From NCBI GenBank assembly GCA_020081605.1, contig JAHREC010000018.1:1178001-1242000 (forward strand): 64,000 nucleotides of DNA. The letters run 5' to 3'. Source of the DNA: Albifimbria verrucaria (taxonomy: Eukaryota; Ascomycota; Sordariomycetes; Hypocreales; Stachybotryaceae). Under the pieces are notes generated by a model that saw only the letters and a list, made by a program, of their open reading frames with translations, was not told the origin of the DNA and ran no database searches. This document shows positions 59,411-64,000 of this stretch, in pieces (position 1 is the stretch's first letter; each line of letters opens with the position of its first letter). The position numbers and the translations under genes are program-made.

Positions 59411-60056
59411 CCTGGAGGCTCACTTGGCAAATATCTACGCCCGCTCTTCGTCATTTTCTACCCAAAATTACTCTCTTGGGCATGCTATTTTCTCACTGGC
59501 TGCTGTGGCAGGCTTGGTTCTAACGGCGCAAGTATTTGATTCATCCGCTACCCACACGTCTCAGTTGCATCTCTGTTTGTTTCATTAAGGGCGGTTTAGC
59601 TGTTGTCAAAGATGGAACCTGATTCAAAAGGGGTTCATTATGTAGGGTATTTAGACAGCGCCTCCCGCATCCAAAAATCTAGATTTGTACCCATGTTCAT
59701 GGGATATCAATATGGTCACTCCGCTTCGGACCTTCTTCGTGACAAACCAGCTCCTGACTCCTATAACACCTCCAAACCGAGGCCCGGTGTAGGCTAACGT
59801 CTCGTTCCCTATTGGCCCGTACTATCCAACTAAATGGCATTGTGACAATGTGACGAGGGTTTCCATTTCGCCCCTTGCAGTGACTGTTTGCGATATGTTT
59901 GTGCAGTGACGTCGCGCACCCATTTCGCAGCGACGTCCGACATGCTGCAGTGAATGGTGGGCTGATGTTAGGCCCAAGCGGTCATCTTGGATGCTCGGAT
60001 GGAGGGGTACATTGTAGAATGGGCATGCTTCTTGTTGCATGAGTAGAGATCGGTGC
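59411..60056. other. Convergent 3' flanks of epsin and CDC31
   Basis: 645 bp with no coding signal. It probably holds the two 3' UTRs; the epsin side starts T-rich and the CDC31 side has several TGATG runs. Confidence 0.6.
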
Positions 60057-60717
60057 TTAGCCAGCCTCTTCCATCATCTGAATGAATTCTTCGAGATTGA
60101 CACCTCCCTTTCCTTCATGGTCAAGATGTTCAATCATACTCTGAATTTCCTCATCAGTCATTGTCCGCTCCTCCTTGATGTCTTGTGCTAGCCGACGCAT
60201 GTCCTCGAGTGATATGATACCGTCTTGATCATAGTCGAACATGTTGAAAACCTTGGTCGCTTCCTCTCGCGGGTCACGATTGGCAATGAGCTTCGCCGCA
60301 CACAATCGAAACGCATCCAGATAGATGTATAGACGATTCACCGGACAGTTGTGGTTGCCTTGCCAGTCTGGAGGCACGACACCGTAGTTTTCCAGCAACC
60401 TGAAGTACTCGGGCTTGGGCATATCAAAGCCCAGAGCTGCTAGAGAGTGCCGGAACTCATAACTATTCAACCAGCCCTTCTTCTTCATGTCCATCAGGTC
60501 GAACTGGGGAGGAGGTGAGCATTGGTGAGCGCAGCCAAGTGGAAATTGTATGACTTACGATCTCATCGATGTGGGCGCGGTCCTCATCCGCAATTGCACC
60601 GTACTCGTCATTATTGGATACTTGCGGCGCAACTGGCTGGCGTTGCTGCTGGCTTTGACTGGATGGACCGGGGATGGATCGAGATGGAAATGCTCGAGGC
60701 GTGGCATGAGGATTCAT
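60057..60717 (-). CDS. CDC31: CDC31-type centrin, EF-hand protein
   Basis: Centrin of the spindle pole body and nuclear-pore/TREX-2 context. Two exons on minus, 60717-60559 and 60503-60057, with a GTAAGT intron; 201 residues, no frame correction needed. The N-terminus is Ser/Gln-rich and disordered. EF-hand 1 is degenerate (DMKKKGWLNSYEF). An insert with PPDWQGNHNCPVNRLYIYLD follows EF-hand 2, as in Pezizomycotina homologues. EF-hand 3 is canonical (DYDQDGIISLED). EF-hand 4 is altered (DHEGKGGVNLEEF). So probably only one or two sites bind calcium. It is divergent from the nucleoporin gene, with 1.1 kb between. Confidence 0.93.
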
Positions 60718-61802
60718 CTTTCAAGTGGGAGGATGGTGCTGTAATCATGAAAAATAGGTCGGCGTGGGTGAGAAAGGGTGAAAGAAAATTGAGCCGTCCG
60801 GTACGCGACAAAGCCAGGACAAGCCAAGATGATGCGCAGCAACAGTCGCTTAAGTAAATGTGCAGTAAACAGCGTCGCAATTATTAATGTGGTGATGCTT
60901 CGATAGTGAAAGATGCATGCAATTCCAAGACCAAATGTGAGGAGGCCGTAGAAGTGAGCCACGTGCTTTGCGACGCGAGCTTTATGAAACGCGCTCTCTA
61001 AGGAGGCTGGTCGCGATGCTTTGCTTGACTGGACAGCAAAGTGAGCTTTGGCTGAAGTCGGATGACAAAAGGGGACTAGAGTCTGCCTTGGGAGGTACGC
61101 GTGACCAATGTACCTCTGCAGGCAATGCTAGGCTTCCATAACCTGATTACAAAGTACTCGACTCCAGGAGCGCTGATTGGCAGGGGTTAGTCAGCTGCGG
61201 CGCTTGCACCAATCGGGCAGCAAGTTCTTGTCTGAGGCAGCAACACAGACAGCAGGCCAGCTTACCTCACAGCCAGGCCCAGCCCAGTGACCCCGGCCAT
61301 GGCACAGAAAAAAGCTGGGTGTCGAGCACCTTACCTCAGTGACACTTGACCTCACCACTCCATCACCAAAGGTCGAGGTGAATTTAAGGGCGCGCGCCAC
61401 CCGCTTCCCTTGCATCTCACCTCTGCCTACGCCTGTCTTGGCCTTTTCTTTGTTTTCTTCGGTACTGACTCTTTAAACAATTCCTCCCGGTCCTGCCATT
61501 GCTCCCCATTGTGAGCTGTGGTAGCTCCCGGACGAGAAAAAAATAAAGGCGACCTCCTGCGCGTCCACATCGACCCCCAGGTTCGCGACCTCCCGGCCGT
61601 CGACTTCCATCGCGAGCCATCTCCCGACCGTCTCCTTGCATGCGCTCGGTTCGTTTCTCGCCCCTTTAGCTATCGAGTCGACGCCACGAGCCGGTCAATC
61701 GCTGCGACATCGTTTGCCAACGTCGCGCGACAGCAACTCGGTTAGCTAGTGGCAGAGCTTAGCAACCTCGAGCTCGCGCCTTAGAACGACTGTTCTGCCA
61801 CC
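60718..61802. promoter_or_regulatory. Divergent upstream region, CDC31 / NUP98
   Basis: 1.1 kb between divergent starts. The last 350 bases before the nucleoporin gene are pyrimidine-rich with a CT-rich leader at about 61400-61520. No coding exon supported. Confidence 0.5.
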
Positions 61803-64000
61803 ATGTCGTTCGGCGGTGGGTTCTCTGGCTTCGGCCAGAGCAATAACAACAACCAGACCACCACTTTTGGTTTCGGCCAGAACAACAACAACAACACTTC
61901 TACCGGTAAGCTGGCGCAAGTTGACATCCGTGCCCGCGGCATATTCACTAACCCACTCAACAACAGGCTTCGGAGCAGGCAGCACAACAACACCATTCGG
62001 CCAGAGCAGCACGACTGGTTCTAGCATGTTTGGTAACACGAACAACAACACCGCCACCACCGGGTTTGGTGCTTCAGGTAAGCTTCGATTCGGCAAATCC
62101 ACGTACATGTCTGTGCTAACAACTGATTAGGAGGAGGCTTTGGCAATACTGCGAATAGCGCTTTCGGCAGCAAGCCTGCGTTCGGTGCGGGCACGACGGG
62201 CACCACTGGACTATTCGGAGGTGGAGCGAACAACACTGCCCAAACAAACACCTCTACCTTCGGCGGTTTTGGGGCCGGCAACACCACTTCCGCATTCGGT
62301 GGTGGTAGCAACACCACCGGTGGCCTCTTCGGCAGCAGCGCTGCCAAACCTGGATTCGGTGCTACGGGCACGACCGGTGGCAACCTCTTTGGTGGCGGCG
62401 GCACTGCTACCACCACCAACACGGGATTCGGTGCTGGTGGATTCGGCGCAACAGCCAACACTGGCCTCGGTGCTACCGGCGGTGACCCTCCCGGCACTGG
62501 CGTAACACCCTTCCAAGCGTTCACAGAGAAGGAACCGAACAGCACCTCAAACCAGTCCAACGCTTTCCAGAATATCCTTTTCCAGGACCCCTACAAGAAA
62601 TGGTCAGCGGAGGAGCTCCGGCTGGTGGATTATGCCCAGGGACGACGTCAAGGCAATGGCAGCGGAGCTGGTGGCTTTGGAACAACTTCTGGCTTTGGAG
62701 GCTTCGGAGCGACGCAGCAGACTGGAACTGGTTTCGGGGCCACTAACACAGGCGGCACTGGCCTCTTCGGAGCGAACAACACTGCCAACACCAATACGAC
62801 AAGCACTCCTTCGGAGGAGGTGGCTTCGGTGCCAACACTAACACTGCCACTAATACCACTGGTGGACTATTCGGTGCCAAGCCTGCTGGAAACACCTTGT
62901 TCGGAAACAACACTCAAACTCAGCAGACCGGTGGCGCTTTCGGCACTGGCACAGGTACCGGGTTCGGTGCTACCGCCAACACCGGTACTGGTTTCGGCCA
63001 ATCTGGCGGTACCGGCTTATTTGGAGCCAATAACCAGGCCCAGAAACCTGCTACAACCGGCTTCAGCTTCGGAAACAACGCCAACACGACTAACCAGCCG
63101 TCAGCATTTGGCGGAGGTACGACCAACGCATTTGGTGCAAACAACAACCAAACGGGCGGCACTGGTCTCTTTGGCAACACCAACAACCAGACGGCTGGTA
63201 CTGGTGGGCTCTTTGGAAATACCCAACAGCCGCAGCAGCAGGCTGGTACTGGTAATGCCTTCGGTGGCTTTGGCCAGCAGAACCAAACTCAGCAGGCCGG
63301 AACAGGCCTCTTCGGAGCTGCCCAGGCAAAGCCTGCTGGCACAGGCCTGTTTGGAGCTAGTACTACGGCTCCGGCTGCTGGCACTGGGCTATTCGGGAAC
63401 ACCAACAATCAGCAGCAAACCACGAACGCGTTTGGTGGAGGTGCCGCAGCTGGCACTGGATTGTTCGGGGCTGCTAAGCCTGCTACTGGTACTGGATCTT
63501 TGTTTGGCCAGAGTAACCCTGCTCAAGCTGGTGGCGCTGGAACTGGTCTTTTGGAGGCCTCGGAAACAACAACCAGCCCCAGCAATCAGCCGGTACGGGC
63601 TTGTTTGGAGGTGCCAACCAGCAACAAAAGCCGGGTCTCTTCGGAAGCTCTGCCCCAGCTTCTGGCGGTCTCTTTGGAGGCCAGGCCACCCAGAACCAAG
63701 GTTTGTCGTTTGGCAACTCTACAAACCAACAGCAGTCTTCTGGCTTTGGCAACTCGCTTCTTGGCAATTCCCAACAATCGAATAGTGCTCCTCAAGGCCT
63801 AACTGCCAACCTGAATGATGTCTCGGCTTACGGATCACCTCTCTCTTTGCAGGCGTTGGTGGCAACGAAACGCCAAACCCAGGACCTCTTGCAACTCCTG
63901 TCAACGGCAGTAACAAACCTAGGCGTGGTTCGGTTCTCCCACTCTATAAATTGGCCCCTTCGACTTCATCGCGATTTGCTACTCCTCAGAAGCGAGGTTT
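61803..64000 (+). CDS. NUP98: GLFG nucleoporin, NUP98/NUP116/NUP145N type (3' end outside window)
   Basis: FG-repeat nucleoporin with a GLEBS motif, which anchors Gle2/Rae1 for mRNA export. Exons 61803-61905, 61967-62077 and 62131 to beyond the edge. Dense GLFG, FGFG and FG repeats run through residues 1-180 and 250 onward (for example GTGLFGANN, GGLFGNTQQ, GTGLFGAAQ). The GLEBS-like segment near residues 195-240 includes PFQAFTEKEPNS and ILFQDPYKKWSAEELRLVDY. Three missing bases: T at about 62813-62814 (TPFGGGG), T at about 63551-63554 (GLFGGLGNN) and C at about 63839-63840 (SPSLFAGVG). After these, the frame is open to the window end (SVLPLYKLAPSTSSRF). The autoproteolytic C-terminal domain lies outside the window. 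Confidence 0.92.
61967..62077 (+). other. NUP98: Second exon of NUP98, 111 nt
   Basis: Flanked by AACAG and GTAAGC. It is a small FG-repeat exon whose ends are both phase 1, so it can be skipped without changing the frame. Confidence 0.7.

Noticed and set aside
1..64000. Programmed ribosomal frameshifting as a genome-wide feature
   Set aside because: The breaks occur in ordinary housekeeping genes at random homopolymers with no shared slippery-site context; missing bases explain them more simply.

Overview
The window is nuclear DNA of a filamentous ascomycete, most likely a sordariomycete of the Hypocreales type (inferred, not tested). The evidence is many short GT-AG introns (about 45-110 nt) with CTAAC/CTGAC-like branch sites, GC-rich third codon positions, and a typical fungal gene set: PAN2, SUP35, PCK1, HSE1, ATG13, epsin, CDC31 and NUP98. 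There is no prokaryotic, viral, rRNA, tRNA or CRISPR signal, and no intact transposon.

Layout, left to right: an incomplete Zn2Cys6 (RGT1-like) regulator on minus; an AusD-like methyltransferase on plus; PAN2 on plus; casein kinase 2 beta on minus; a cupin_8/JmjC-like protein on plus; a membrane-linked methyltransferase-like protein on minus; a damaged RanGTP-binding (Yrb30-type) gene on minus; SUP35/eRF3 on plus; a 3.9 kb gene-free stretch leading into PCK1 on plus; a Rad5/Rad16-type SNF2 ATPase on plus; HSE1, ATG13 and a giant ankyrin-RCC1-BTB (IBtk-like) gene, all on minus; a mitochondrial oxodicarboxylate carrier on plus; a large F-box-like protein with SUMO-interaction motifs on plus; a TauD-type dioxygenase on plus; a MUP1-like methionine permease on plus; an epsin on plus; CDC31 centrin on minus; and the 5' part of a NUP98/NUP116-type FG nucleoporin on plus, cut by the window end.

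The dominant oddity is technical. Sixteen of the 20 genes are broken by single-base shifts, and almost every one is explained by one missing base, usually in a run of C, G, A or T. I count about fifty. Adding the missing bases makes the coding length of the complete genes an exact multiple of three. PAN2, the AusD-like methyltransferase, the membrane-linked methyltransferase-like gene and CDC31 need no correction. The pattern points to homopolymer under-calling in the assembly rather than biology. ORFs taken at face value would fragment most genes here. Two in-frame TAG codons, in the Yrb30-type gene and in the F-box-like gene, are not explained this way and deserve separate checks.

The genes do not form an operon-like pathway. 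By function they cover mRNA turnover and translation termination (PAN2, SUP35), gluconeogenesis and mitochondrial carboxylate transport (PCK1, ODC), endocytosis, ESCRT and autophagy (HSE1, ATG13, epsin, with the endocytosed permease MUP1 next to epsin), and the nuclear pore or spindle pole (NUP98, CDC31, the Ran-binding protein). I did not find a convincing previously undescribed system. The best biological leads are the F-box-like protein with three SUMO-interaction-like motifs, the 3.9 kb region before PCK1, and an SNF2 intron that can be retained in frame.
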